Origin: Xanthomonas vasicola
GTDB taxonomy: Bacteria; Pseudomonadota; Gammaproteobacteria; Xanthomonadales; Xanthomonadaceae
Length of the DNA: 50,557 nucleotides
Assembly: GCF_000772705.2 (NCBI RefSeq)
Contig: NZ_JSBW02000011.1
Location: forward strand, 1 to 50,557
Direction of reading: 5' to 3'
The position numbers were made by a program, and so were the translations under genes. Position 1 is the first letter of the stretch. Each line of letters opens with the position of its first letter. Positions 34,176-43,642 of this stretch are shown in pieces. The notes beneath the pieces are model-generated. The model ran no database searches and was not told the DNA's origin. It was given only the letters and a program-made list of their open reading frames with translations.

Positions 34176-36833
34176 ATGCGTGTTCAACGATCCACTGCAC
34201 AGCATCTTGTCACACGCGATTCTGCGGCCATTGAAACGCCGCCCGCTTCAGAATCGCCGCAACATGGACAGGGTTGGCCACTGGGGTTGAACGTGCTGCA
34301 GACGCGGCCACAGCCCAAACGCACACACCGCGATGAGAGCGAGCGACGACCGCACCACGGAGATGCCAATGCCCGAGTTGCCGAAGCGGAGGCGGTCTAT
34401 GACGTCTTCGTGGTCGCAAAGTACTTGGCCGACCCCTTGCACGGAACCGCTGACGAATTGGCCGAATTGATCAACGACATTCCCCGCCGCGGCGAACCCG
34501 AGCAATCCGCCGAAGCCGGGGAGCCAGCGCATCCGCCCGCGCACCCACCGGCCGACCATGCACCGGCACCGGATGGCCACCACCCGCCACACCCACCGCA
34601 GACCGCACATCCCCCACAGCCGCACCCTGCTCATGCGCCGCATGCGCCGACGCCAGAGGGACACCATGCGCCGCATGACGGCGCCGGGAATCCGGCGGAT
34701 CCGCAAGCAGTTGGACATGCAGCGAAGGAGGGCGTCCTGCACGTCCTCGCCGAGGAAGGCGCGCCGGCAGGCGCATTCGATTTGGCGATGAGCCTGGGCA
34801 TCAGCGGCGCGATGCTGCCGCTGTCGAGTCTTGCGATTTATGCCGCGTACAAGGAAACCCGTGAAGTTGCCGAGCAGCGCACGCACCTGCGGCAGCGGGA
34901 ACGCCGCCTGCGCTCGGAGCAGGCGGCACTGCAGTCTGCCTTGGACCCGGCAGCGCCTGCAGACGCTGCAAATGCGCATGTGCATGCACTGAGCGAGGCG
35001 ATCGATACCAACGCTTACCTGCAGCGGCGAAATGCGCGGGACGGTGCCATCGCCGCGAGCTCCATGGCCTCGGCCGGGGTGATCTTCACCAAGGCAGCGA
35101 GCGAACTCGGCATCCAGGGCGGGCTGGCAATCGCCAGCAAGAGCGCAAGTGCAGCGGGCCTGGTGGGCCACAGCGCCGCTGCCGCAGGGGTTGCCTCTGC
35201 GGCGGGCATCGCCGGCTCCTTCGTGCTCGCGCCGTTGGCGAGCGTGGCGGCGACCGCATTGGGGGGTACCTTCCTGCACCAGTCGCGTCGGGAAAGGACG
35301 CGTGTTGCCGTGGATGTCGGCAGGGTCGAGCGCTTCCTGCAAGACCTCGAACCTAGCGAACTCAGTCCTGGCGCACAGCGCTACCAGCACTTTGTGAGCA
35401 CCAAGTTGGGCAAGTACGACCGCTTTGCGCATCGGTTCAACCAGTGGAACAAGGGCTTTGTGGTGGGAGGAGTCACCTACACCGCCAGTACGTTGACCAA
35501 GGTCGGCGTCAGCGTGGCCGTCGTTGCTGGCGCCACCGTGGCCGCACCGGTGGGCACCGGCCTGATCATCGGCGCAGGTCTGCTCGGTGCGGCCACGATG
35601 GGGGTCGGCAGCCATCAGTTCCTGTTGGCGCACGGCAAGCAGAAGCGCTATCGCAGGTACCAGACCGAGGACATGCCCGGCGTCGATCGTGCGCTACTGG
35701 CGGTGGCGGATCTATTGCCTGCACGCGAGGCAGAGAATGCCGCAGCCGAGGAAGCGTCCAACCTCGCCGACCAGTTGCAACCAACCGCGGTGGACGGTGC
35801 ACTAACGCCAGTGGCGGAGGAAGCGGCGGGAAGCGATGAAGACGATCTCATTGCAGAAGTCGATCCCGGCCTGGAGCCGAAGCATCGCCAAGGCGTGTTC
35901 GCCGCATATGATGCTCAACCGGCAATGCCGGAACTCGCCGCTTCGACTGCCGACGGGTCGGGCGCAAGAGCGGCAGGCAACGCTGTTCCCCAACATGGTT
36001 TCGAGTTGCGGAGCGCGCTTTACGCCTGCATCGACGGTCAGGAAAAGGCGTTGGACGCGTTTCTGCAGACCGGTGCCGACGACCTGCAGAAATTGCATCC
36101 GGCCAAGCCGCGCTCGACAGATCAGAGCAAGGGCTCGGGCCGAGCGGCACATGGGGCGCCGCTGGGTCGGCGCGTCAATGCAGCCCTGTATGCGGCAGCG
36201 AACTACGGACGCGCGGTATTGACCGGTAAGCCGCAGGAGGCGCGAGGCAAAGCGATGCGCAGCCATGCCAAGCACAGCGCGGTGCTGACCGAAACCGCGC
36301 TTGCGCAGTGGCTGCAAACGCCCGGCTCGGTGAAGTCGCAGATCGCTTACATGCAATGCTGCCTCGAACTGCAGAAGAAGTATCTCGACGCCAAGCTCAG
36401 CGCACAGGCGGACCTTCCGCAGCCCGACGTGCACGATGATCCGCATTCTCATGTCGATGCGACGGGCGATCGGGCACCGGAACGTCTGCTGGCGCAATTG
36501 CAGCAAGCGCGCTCGCGCGACGACACCCAGCGGCGTGCCGTCAGCCTGATGCTGCAGGAACTGGAGATGGCCGAGCAGGAGCTGGCAGGCCCCGATGCGC
36601 GAAGCCAGGCGCGCGCAGCCGCCAGGATGCCCGGTTTGCAGCAGCGCCTGATCCGGGTGCTGACCTCGAACGCGATCGTGCCGCAAGAAGGCGTTGCAGG
36701 TTTTGACCGGTTCTGTATGAAACAGGCCCGTCAGCACACGACCCATGTGCGCGGCACGCTGTTGGCGACCGAAGTCCAGGCAGCACGCATCCGCGAACAG
36801 GCCGCTGCCGCAGCCCCTGCGTCCACGACCTGA
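34176..36833 (+). CDS. xopK: Type III effector XopK-like protein
   Basis: An 885-residue protein. After ~65 polar residues there is a region with many His-Pro repeats (about 110-190), then a glycine/alanine-rich segment with several hydrophobic stretches (about 210-510, e.g. VSVAVVAGATVAAPVGTGLIIGAGLL). A long helical, charged C-terminal half follows. I assign it to XopK from its size, its hydrophobic-helix layout and its place beside xopL, as in other Xanthomonas genomes. XopK has been reported as an E3 ubiquitin ligase acting on rice SERK2. The frame is open from 33882, but the PIP-type promoter lies inside that extension, and GGAG stands 8 bases before the ATG at 34176. Confidence 0.75.
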   Translation: MRVQRSTAQHLVTRDSAAIETPPASESPQHGQGWPLGLNVLQTRPQPKRTHRDESERRPHHGDANARVAEAEAVYDVFVVAKYLADPLHGTADELAELINDIPRRGEPEQSAEAGEPAHPPAHPPADHAPAPDGHHPPHPPQTAHPPQPHPAHAPHAPTPEGHHAPHDGAGNPADPQAVGHAAKEGVLHVLAEEGAPAGAFDLAMSLGISGAMLPLSSLAIYAAYKETREVAEQRTHLRQRERRLRSEQAALQSALDPAAPADAANAHVHALSEAIDTNAYLQRRNARDGAIAASSMASAGVIFTKAASELGIQGGLAIASKSASAAGLVGHSAAAAGVASAAGIAGSFVLAPLASVAATALGGTFLHQSRRERTRVAVDVGRVERFLQDLEPSELSPGAQRYQHFVSTKLGKYDRFAHRFNQWNKGFVVGGVTYTASTLTKVGVSVAVVAGATVAAPVGTGLIIGAGLLGAATMGVGSHQFLLAHGKQKRYRRYQTEDMPGVDRALLAVADLLPAREAENAAAEEASNLADQLQPTAVDGALTPVAEEAAGSDEDDLIAEVDPGLEPKHRQGVFAAYDAQPAMPELAASTADGSGARAAGNAVPQHGFELRSALYACIDGQEKALDAFLQTGADDLQKLHPAKPRSTDQSKGSGRAAHGAPLGRRVNAALYAAANYGRAVLTGKPQEARGKAMRSHAKHSAVLTETALAQWLQTPGSVKSQIAYMQCCLELQKKYLDAKLSAQADLPQPDVHDDPHSHVDATGDRAPERLLAQLQQARSRDDTQRRAVSLMLQELEMAEQELAGPDARSQARAAARMPGLQQRLIRVLTSNAIVPQEGVAGFDRFCMKQARQHTTHVRGTLLATEVQAARIREQAAAAAPASTT

Positions 36834-36834
36834 T

Positions 36835-36870
36835 GGCGGCTGCACGAGCGCGCACGGGTCGGCAGCCGCC
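36835..36870. terminator. Hairpin between convergent xopK and GH35 gene
   Basis: GGCGGCTGC and GCAGCCGCC form a perfect 9-bp stem with an 18-base loop. It starts one base after the xopK stop codon and ends 12 bases before the GH35 stop. Its place between converging genes suggests a bidirectional terminator. No T-run is present. Confidence 0.45.
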
Positions 36871-36882
36871 GCCTCGTGAGCC

Positions 36883-38724
36883 TCACTCCTCCGGCTTGAG
36901 CCACACCTGTTGCTTCAGGCCGCGCACGCTGGGGGCGGCGACATCGTCCAGATCGAACACCACCACGGTGTTGTCGCCCTTGCGCTGGAACGGCGCGGGA
37001 AAATACAGCGCGGTCTGCGGGCCGATGTTCCAGTGGCGGCCGAGGTTGACGCCGTTGGCCCAGGCAAAGCCTTTGCCGAACGCGCGCATGTCCAAATAGG
37101 TGTCGGTGGGCGTGCCGATGCGCAGGGTGCCGCGATGGAAGGCCGGGCCTTGCACGGTCTTGCGGGTCCAGCCGCGGATGCTGTCGGGCGCGCGCATCGG
37201 CAACGGGAAAGCCTGCCAGCTGGTGAGTTGTTGGTTGTCCAGCAGTACCGGGTCGATCAAGCCGGCACGGCCGTCGGCCATGCGCGGGCCGTAATTGATG
37301 CGGCCGCTGTTTTCCACCAGCACATCCAGGGTGTGTTGGCCTGCAGGAATATCCACGTTGGTGGAGACCTGCTGCAGCCGGCGTTCGACGCCGCCCACCG
37401 GTTTTTGATCCAGATACACGCGCGCCACGTCGCGCACGTCGCCCAGATACAGCGGGCCCTTGCGCGGGCCGGTGACCGTGGTGCGGTAGAGGATATAGCC
37501 GTAATCCTGGCCGAACTGTTCCATCGGCTGCGGAGTGTCGATGGCGATCGGCGCGGGCAGGTTTTCCCAGAGCGAGGCCGATTCGCGCAGTGGCGTGTCT
37601 GGCAGCGTGGTTGTCGCGATCGGTGCTGGTAACGCGGGTGGCTGCACGCCGGTGACGCGTGCGATGGCGTCGCGCATCAACGCGAACTTGGGTGTGGGAT
37701 GGCCGGCTTCGTCGAGGATGGCGTCGTAGTCGTAGCTGGTGGTCTGTGGTGCGTAGTGGTCGCTGGGATTGTTCTGGTAATTGGCACCATTCATGAAACC
37801 AAAACTGGTGCCGCCGATGAACATGTAGAGATTGGCCGAGTGGCCCTGGCGCAGGATCCATTCGAACTCGTCGGCCTGTTGTTTGGCATCGGTGGCGGCG
37901 TGTGGCTTGCCCCAATGGTCGAACCAGCCCGCCCAGTATTCGCCGACCATGCGCGGTTGATCGGAGCGGAACTTGATCAGCTTGTCGAATGCGCTCTTGG
38001 CTTCGCCGGGTGCGAAGTTCACCACTGCCAGGGTGTCGGGCAAGGTGCCGTTGGCGAGCATATCGGCGCCATCGGAGGTGAACAGCAAGGCCTTGTCGAA
38101 GCCGGCCTTGACGTACATGCCACGGTTGTCAGCCATATAGGCGTGGTCGTCGGCATATGAGCCGTATTCGTTCTCCACCTGCACGGCGATGATGGGCCCG
38201 CCGTTGTGGTTGAGCAACGGCTGCACCTGTTTGGCCAAGGCATCCAGATACGCCTGACTGGCGGCGAGAAAACGCGGGTCGCGGCTGCGCACGCGGATGT
38301 TGCCCTTGCCGAACAACCAGGCCGGATAACCGCCGGCTTCCCACTCGGCGCAGGCGTAAGGGCCCGGCCGCAGGATCACGTTGAGCCCTAGCGCGGCGGC
38401 TTCGCGCACGAATGCAGCCACATCGTTGTTACCGGAAAAATCGAACTGGCCTTGTTGCGGTTCGACCAGGTTCCAGAACACGTAGGTTTCCACCGTGTTC
38501 AAGCCCAGCGCACGGGCTTTCTGCAGGCGATCTTTCCAGTAAGCGCGCGGAATGCGCTGGAAGTGGACGGCGCCGGAAAGCAGTTGGTAGGGCTTGCCGT
38601 CGCGCACGAACTGCGTCCCCTGCGTGCCGACGCTTGGCCAGCGTGCTGTGCCTGCGGCTGCAGCAGTGGCAGGTAACGCGAAGGCGAGCGCCAGAACGAG
38701 CGGTGCAAGGGTCGTGCGCAACAT
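36883..38724 (-). CDS. Beta-galactosidase, GH35
   Basis: A 613-residue exported GH35 enzyme removing terminal beta-galactose. The signal peptide is MLRTTLAPLVLALAFALPATAAA. The GH35 TIM barrel shows the family signature LLSGAVHFQRIPRAYWKDRLQKA, GLNTVETYVFWNLVEPQQG, the acid/base Glu in AVQVENEYGSY, the nucleophile Glu in MVGEYWAGWFDHWG, and NLYMFIGGTSFGFMNGANY. C-terminal jelly-roll domains follow. The frame is open 12 codons upstream (38760); the Met at 38724 is chosen because the signal peptide begins there. It is the third gene of the GH125-GH92-GH35 set and could trim galactose from complex plant N-glycans. Confidence 0.93.
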   Translation of the reverse strand: MLRTTLAPLVLALAFALPATAAAAGTARWPSVGTQGTQFVRDGKPYQLLSGAVHFQRIPRAYWKDRLQKARALGLNTVETYVFWNLVEPQQGQFDFSGNNDVAAFVREAAALGLNVILRPGPYACAEWEAGGYPAWLFGKGNIRVRSRDPRFLAASQAYLDALAKQVQPLLNHNGGPIIAVQVENEYGSYADDHAYMADNRGMYVKAGFDKALLFTSDGADMLANGTLPDTLAVVNFAPGEAKSAFDKLIKFRSDQPRMVGEYWAGWFDHWGKPHAATDAKQQADEFEWILRQGHSANLYMFIGGTSFGFMNGANYQNNPSDHYAPQTTSYDYDAILDEAGHPTPKFALMRDAIARVTGVQPPALPAPIATTTLPDTPLRESASLWENLPAPIAIDTPQPMEQFGQDYGYILYRTTVTGPRKGPLYLGDVRDVARVYLDQKPVGGVERRLQQVSTNVDIPAGQHTLDVLVENSGRINYGPRMADGRAGLIDPVLLDNQQLTSWQAFPLPMRAPDSIRGWTRKTVQGPAFHRGTLRIGTPTDTYLDMRAFGKGFAWANGVNLGRHWNIGPQTALYFPAPFQRKGDNTVVVFDLDDVAAPSVRGLKQQVWLKPEE

Positions 38725-38821
38725 GGGCAATTCTCGACGGTAACGCGGAATGGATGACATGGAACGTAGTTAGGCGCTAAAGCACGGGCAGCATGCGTGC
38801 CGATACGTAGAGCGGCTCTGA

Positions 38822-41164
38822 CTACGAAAACGACGGCGGTAAATCCTGCTTGTTCGCGCCAAAGGCCGGGTTGGGTTTGGCGCCCATCTCGAACTCCAGC
38901 GTGCCGCCTGCGGCAAGATCGGCATGACGCAGCCAGGCGCGGTTGGTCGGTGTGCCGTTCCACTTCAGCGATTGCACGTACACGTTTTGCGCGCTGTTGT
39001 TGTTGGCAATGATGCGCAGCGTGCGGCCGTTGCCCACATCCAGCGTGGCGCGCTTGAACAACGGGCTGCCCACGATGTAGTTGCCGCTGACCGGATCCAC
39101 TGCATACAGACCGAGCGCGCTGAGCACGAACCACGCGCTCATTTGTCCGCAGTCTTCGTTGCCGGACAGGCCGTTGCGCGCGTCGTGGTATTGCTCGCGC
39201 AGCAAGCGGCGCACCATCGCTTGGGTCTTGTATGGCTGGCCGGCGTAGGCGAACAGATACGCCACATGATGGCTGGGCTCGTTGCCATGCGCGTACTGGC
39301 CGACCATGCCATCGATATCCGGCGGTGCATCGGCAGGCAGTTCGGAGCTGGTGGAAAACAGCTCGTCCAGCTTGGCGACGAAGCCGTCGCGGCCGCCGTA
39401 CAAATCCATGTACCCGTACAGATCGTGTTGGTTGAGGAAGGTGGCCTGCCAGGCGTTGGATTCAGTGAAATCGCGCCATTTTGCGAAGTGGCCCATGCCG
39501 CGCGGGTCGAACGGTTTGGCCCAGCTGCCGTCGGCAAGCCGCGCCTGCACGAAGCCGCTGTCGCGATTGAATACGTTGCGGTAGTTGCGCGAGCGTTCGC
39601 GCAATGCGCGTGCATCGGCGCTGGCGCCTGCCGCTTGCGCCAGGTGCGCGCAGGCCCAGTCGTCGTAGGCGTATTCGAGCGTGCGGCTGACTGCCTCGTC
39701 CACCTTGTCTGCGGGGATATAGCCCAGCTTGCGGTACTCGCCCAGACCGTGAGTGGTGTCGTCCATTGCACGTTTGCGGTACGCCGGCCACGCGGCCTTG
39801 TAGTCGATGCCGGTGAAGCCCTTGGCGTGCGCCTCGGCCAGTACCACGGCCGAGTGGTAGCCGATCATGCAGCCGGTTTCCACGCCCTGCAGCGGCCAGA
39901 TGCCCACGCCATCGGGGCATTCGTTGGCACCGCGCACCAGGCATTGCACCAGATCCGGCACACGCTCGGGTTGCACCAACGTCAGCAAGGGATGCAATGC
40001 GCGGTAGGTGTCCCACAGCGAGTAGGTGCTGTAGTTGTGATAGCCGCTGGGCGCGCTGTGGATCTTCAAATCCATGCCGCGATAGCGGCCATCCACGTCG
40101 GAGAACAGCGTGGGCGCCAGCAGGCTGTGATACAGGCCGGTGTAGAAGATGCGCCGTTGCGCCTCGTCATCGCTGTCGATGCGCACCCGGCCGAGTTCTT
40201 TTTCCCAGGCCGCCACGGCTTGCGCATGCACGCGCGCGAAGTCGAAGTCCGGCAGTTCGGCGTCGAGGTTGGCCAGCGCGTTGTCAGCGCTGACGGCGGA
40301 GATGCCGACCTTGATCAGCAGCGGGGCGTCGGAGGCATCCGGGTAATGCAGTGCGGCCTTGAGCTGCGTGCCGTCGACGCTACGCGTGCCGGCGGCCAGC
40401 GGTTGGTCCTCGTTGTACAACTGCACCTGTTTGAAGGACCGCGACAGGCGCATGGCGAAATAGATGTAGCGGCCCTGCGCCCATTGGTACACGCGGCGCC
40501 CGCCGGTGAGCGTGCGTTCGTCGACCACGCGTAGCTGCGCATCGCTGACGCGGGTGGGAATACCGGGCTTGTCCTGCATGCCATGGCACAGGTCGAGCAA
40601 CACGTGCGCGGGCTTGCCCTTGGGGAAGTGATAACGGTGCAGGCCGGCCCGCGCGGTGGCGGTGAGTTCGGCGTGCACGCCGCTGTCCTTGAGGCGCACG
40701 CGGTAGTAACCGGGCGATGCGGCTTCGTCGGCATGGTCGTAGCGCGAGCGGTAGCCGGCGTCCGGATTGTCGAGCGGGCCGGGCACCAGTTTGACCTCGC
40801 CGGTGGCGGGCACCAGCAGGACATCCAGCATGTCGCCGATGCCGGTGCCGGACAGATGCGTGTGCGAGAAGCCCATGATCGAGCCGTCGGACTCGTGATA
40901 GCCGGAGCACGAATCCCACACCGCGTTATAGGTGTCCGGGCTCAACTGCACCATGCCGAATGGCAATGTGGCGCCTGGGAAGGTGTGACCATGGCCGCCG
41001 GTGCCGATGAAGACATCCACATGCTTGGTGAGATCGGCACGGGTGCGCGCATCGGCCGGGAGTGCGTAATTGCCGGCGCGCGCACGGGCAAGGCTGGGCA
41101 GGCCAACGCTGCCGAACAGTGCTGCGGCGATAGCGCCTTGGAGAAAACCGCGTCGTGTTGCCAT
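38822..41164 (-). CDS. Alpha-mannosidase, GH92
   Basis: A 780-residue calcium-dependent exo-alpha-mannosidase of family GH92. The N-terminus has a Tat-type signal (MATRRGFLQGAIAAALFGSV). Family motifs are VFIGTGGHGHTFPGATLPFG, the central HYSLWDTYR-like TYSLWDTYRALHPLL, GNEPSHHVAYLFAYAGQP, and SGNEDCGQMSAWFVLSALG with NYIVGSPLF. GH92 enzymes most often cut alpha-1,2- or alpha-1,3-mannose from high-mannose N-glycans; the exact linkage cannot be read. It sits between the GH35 and GH125 genes on the same strand. Confidence 0.94.
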   Translation of the reverse strand: MATRRGFLQGAIAAALFGSVGLPSLARARAGNYALPADARTRADLTKHVDVFIGTGGHGHTFPGATLPFGMVQLSPDTYNAVWDSCSGYHESDGSIMGFSHTHLSGTGIGDMLDVLLVPATGEVKLVPGPLDNPDAGYRSRYDHADEAASPGYYRVRLKDSGVHAELTATARAGLHRYHFPKGKPAHVLLDLCHGMQDKPGIPTRVSDAQLRVVDERTLTGGRRVYQWAQGRYIYFAMRLSRSFKQVQLYNEDQPLAAGTRSVDGTQLKAALHYPDASDAPLLIKVGISAVSADNALANLDAELPDFDFARVHAQAVAAWEKELGRVRIDSDDEAQRRIFYTGLYHSLLAPTLFSDVDGRYRGMDLKIHSAPSGYHNYSTYSLWDTYRALHPLLTLVQPERVPDLVQCLVRGANECPDGVGIWPLQGVETGCMIGYHSAVVLAEAHAKGFTGIDYKAAWPAYRKRAMDDTTHGLGEYRKLGYIPADKVDEAVSRTLEYAYDDWACAHLAQAAGASADARALRERSRNYRNVFNRDSGFVQARLADGSWAKPFDPRGMGHFAKWRDFTESNAWQATFLNQHDLYGYMDLYGGRDGFVAKLDELFSTSSELPADAPPDIDGMVGQYAHGNEPSHHVAYLFAYAGQPYKTQAMVRRLLREQYHDARNGLSGNEDCGQMSAWFVLSALGLYAVDPVSGNYIVGSPLFKRATLDVGNGRTLRIIANNNSAQNVYVQSLKWNGTPTNRAWLRHADLAAGGTLEFEMGAKPNPAFGANKQDLPPSFS

Positions 41165-41200
41165 GTGTGTGGTCTCGGAATTTTTGCGGGCCGATGCCGG

Positions 41201-41248
41201 GGCACCCTCATCCGCCCTGCGGGCACCTTCTCCCGGCGGGAAAAGGGA
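41201..41248 (-). repeat. Dispersed intergenic repeat, copy 2 (GGGAGAAGGTGCC type)
   Basis: On the minus strand CCGGGAGAAGGTGCCCGCAG then GGCGGATGAGGGTGCCCC matches 714-761 on the plus strand, with the same upstream TTTTCCC(A/G)CC. It sits in the 140-base gap between the GH125 and GH92 genes, so the transcript joining them would contain a structured element. Confidence 0.6.
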
Positions 41249-41304
41249 ACATCAAGCGCTGCGCGGTAATCGGCCTGGGAAGGTAGATTGCGCGCTTCGT
41301 ATAA

Positions 41305-42768
41305 TCAGCTGCTGCGCAGCAGCTGGGGTTTGCGTTGATGCAGGTCGATGATCAGTTCGCCGAACAAGGTGTTGGCCCAGGCGAACCAGTCGCGGGTGAA
41401 GGTGCTCGGGTTGTCCTTGTCGAAGGCTTCGTGCATGAAGCCGGTGCCGGCATGCGTGGTTTTCAACCACTGCAGGCATTGGCGCAGTTGTGCGTCGTCG
41501 TCGCTGACCAGTGCGTATTGAATGATCGACATCGGCCAGATGGTGCCCATGCCGCTGTGCGGGCTGCCGACGCCTTCGGCTGCTTTGCCGCGCGAGAAAT
41601 ACGGGTTGCGTTCGCTCCAGGCCAGCTGGCGCGTGCGCAGAAACACCGGGTCGGCGCGGTCGCAGCAGCCCAGGTAGGCCAGGCTGAGCAGGCCGGGTGC
41701 ATTGGCGTCGTCGATAAACAACTGGTTGCCGAAGCCGTCCACTTCGAACGCCCAATACGCCTGGCCGTCGGCATCGCGCTGCTGGCCGAACTGGCGGGTG
41801 GCGGTTTCCACTTCATCGGCGAGCGCGGTGCACTCTGCGGCGAAGGCGGTGTCGCGATGCAAGGCCGTGCTCATCGCCGCCAGTTGCCGTAGCGAGGTGA
41901 CCGCGAACAAATTGGCCGGCACGAACAGCGGGAATACGCAGGCGTCGTCGGAAGGGCGGAACATCGAGTGGATCATGCCGTTGGGTTTGGTCGGCTGGCC
42001 GTAGCCTTCCAGTACCAGCGTTTCGGTGGCCAGCGGCGACGGGCGCTGGAACACGTACGGGCCACGGTTGTCCTTGCGCTGCTGCGCGCGGAAGGTCTTG
42101 ACCACCACGTGCATCGCCGCGCGCCAGTCGTCGTCGAACGGTGCGGCGTCGCCGGTGGCGCGCCAGTATGCGTGCGCGATGCGGATGGGGTAGCACAGCG
42201 AATCCACTTCCCACTTGCGCTCGCCCACACCGGGCTTCATCTCGGTGATGTCGTTGAGCGACCACTTCAGGCGCTGGGTCTGGCGGTCGGGCAGAAACGC
42301 GTTGGCATAGGGGTCGAGCGTGATGCACGCAGCCTGGCGCTGGATCAGGCCATGGAACATGCGCCGCAACGCCGGGTCGTGCTTGGCCAGTGGCACGTAC
42401 GGGTGCACCTGCGCGGACGAATCGCGCAGCCACATCGCGTGGATGTCGCCGGTGATGACGAAGGTGTCCGGCTTGCCGTTGCGGGTGCCGGTTTCCACGG
42501 TGGTGTCGAGCGTGTTGGGGTAGCAGTTCTCGAACAGCCAGGCCAGTTCCGGGTCGGCGATGCGCGCTTTGATCTGCGCAATCTGTTGCTCGACCGCCTT
42601 GCTGACGAAACGGCGCTGCGCCTTGGGCGGGCGCTTGCTGACGAAGGCGCCAGCCGCGCTGGATGCGCCAGCGGCGGGTGCGGCCGCAAAGGCGGGCAGG
42701 GCACCGGCGAGCAGGCCGGCGCCGGCACTTGCGCCCAGCAGCTGAAGGATGTCGCGGCGGGTATGCAT
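41305..42768 (-). CDS. Exo-alpha-1,6-mannosidase, GH125
   Basis: A 487-residue glycosidase of family GH125. The N-terminus carries a Tat-like signal (MHTRRDILQLLGASAGAGLL). Family motifs are ELAWLFENCYPNTLDTTVE, FVITGDIHAMWLRDSSAQVHPY (catalytic acid region), PDRQTQRLKWSLND, and SLCYPIRIAHAYWRATGD. GH125 enzymes remove non-reducing alpha-1,6-mannose from N-glycans, complementing GH92. It is the first gene of the minus-strand glycosidase set. Confidence 0.93.
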   Translation of the reverse strand: MHTRRDILQLLGASAGAGLLAGALPAFAAAPAAGASSAAGAFVSKRPPKAQRRFVSKAVEQQIAQIKARIADPELAWLFENCYPNTLDTTVETGTRNGKPDTFVITGDIHAMWLRDSSAQVHPYVPLAKHDPALRRMFHGLIQRQAACITLDPYANAFLPDRQTQRLKWSLNDITEMKPGVGERKWEVDSLCYPIRIAHAYWRATGDAAPFDDDWRAAMHVVVKTFRAQQRKDNRGPYVFQRPSPLATETLVLEGYGQPTKPNGMIHSMFRPSDDACVFPLFVPANLFAVTSLRQLAAMSTALHRDTAFAAECTALADEVETATRQFGQQRDADGQAYWAFEVDGFGNQLFIDDANAPGLLSLAYLGCCDRADPVFLRTRQLAWSERNPYFSRGKAAEGVGSPHSGMGTIWPMSIIQYALVSDDDAQLRQCLQWLKTTHAGTGFMHEAFDKDNPSTFTRDWFAWANTLFGELIIDLHQRKPQLLRSS

Positions 42769-43642
42769 GACCTGGAACTCCTTGGATTCGGCAGCAGGCC
42801 TGCACGCCAGTGCCGCTCCAGGGCCGCGCTACCTGCCGGCTAAGGATGAGACCTATGCATGACCAATTCTCGATGACCATACAACGTGTGCGCCGAATGT
42901 GCATAGTGCGGCCGCACAATTCGGCGCCGTCTGCCCGTATCCGGGCCGTCGCCAACGGCGATTGACACGGACCACTTGCGGAGGAGATGCAGAGGGGGGC
43001 TGTGTTGACCGGCCTGCCGGGCACGCGAGCATCGCCAGGCGCGGGCGGTGACACCTTCCCGCTCACGATGCGCCGCGAGATGCTCCCGCAGGTTGAATGC
43101 GTCATCGCAGCGTCCATCGCGCCTGCGCGCAAGCACGATACGCAAGACGGCCATGCCGACGTTGCCTACCGTTTCAGTCGCCGGTCCTGCTTGCGCCGGA
43201 TGCTGCTACCACTCGCCATGGCAATGATGAAGTGCAAGACCTGTCCGGAGCCGGTTCTGCGCATTGCACGCAAGGTGCATGGGCTGCGCGTCCGAGCTAA
43301 CCAAGAAAGAGCATTATGAAAAAATCAACGGTTGAGCCGTCGGGATCGAACATAATTGCGCAATAAGTGATATTAAAATAACTGAAATATATTCATTTAG
43401 TAATTATCGAATTGATGCGCGATGCAAACCGGTGAATGCCTGCTCTATCGAAATGTTTGGAGACCCTCGGCATCCGCAGACATAACCGCAGGAGGTACGA
43501 ATTCAAGTTAAGAGCGGCGACACGCCCTTTGTGCTTTACAGCTGCGCATTCGCTGGTTAAGAATGTGCGCCAAGGATAAGGCTGGCTATTGCCACCGCGC
43601 GCTCGCTTTCCATGTGGGCCGTTTTCGAAGGATCGATGTGAC
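42769..43642. other. Long gene-free spacer with a possible operator
   Basis: 874 bases between the divergent GH125 gene and the bacteriocin locus. Near the GH125 start, ATGACCA occurs twice 14 bases apart (42859-42865 and 42873-42879), a possible operator for the glycosidase genes. A 110-codon frame at 42987-43319 shows no family features and a poor start, so it is not called. From about 43315 the sequence turns AT-rich (GATATTAAAATAACTGAAAT), as expected for the promoter of the next operon. Confidence 0.5.

Noticed and set aside
38924..40534. 536-codon frame antisense to the GH92 gene
   Set aside because: A composition shadow; the GH92 motifs on the minus strand are unmistakable.
42987..43319. 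110-codon frame in the spacer before the bacteriocin locus
   Set aside because: No recognisable domain, awkward composition and an unsuitable start context.
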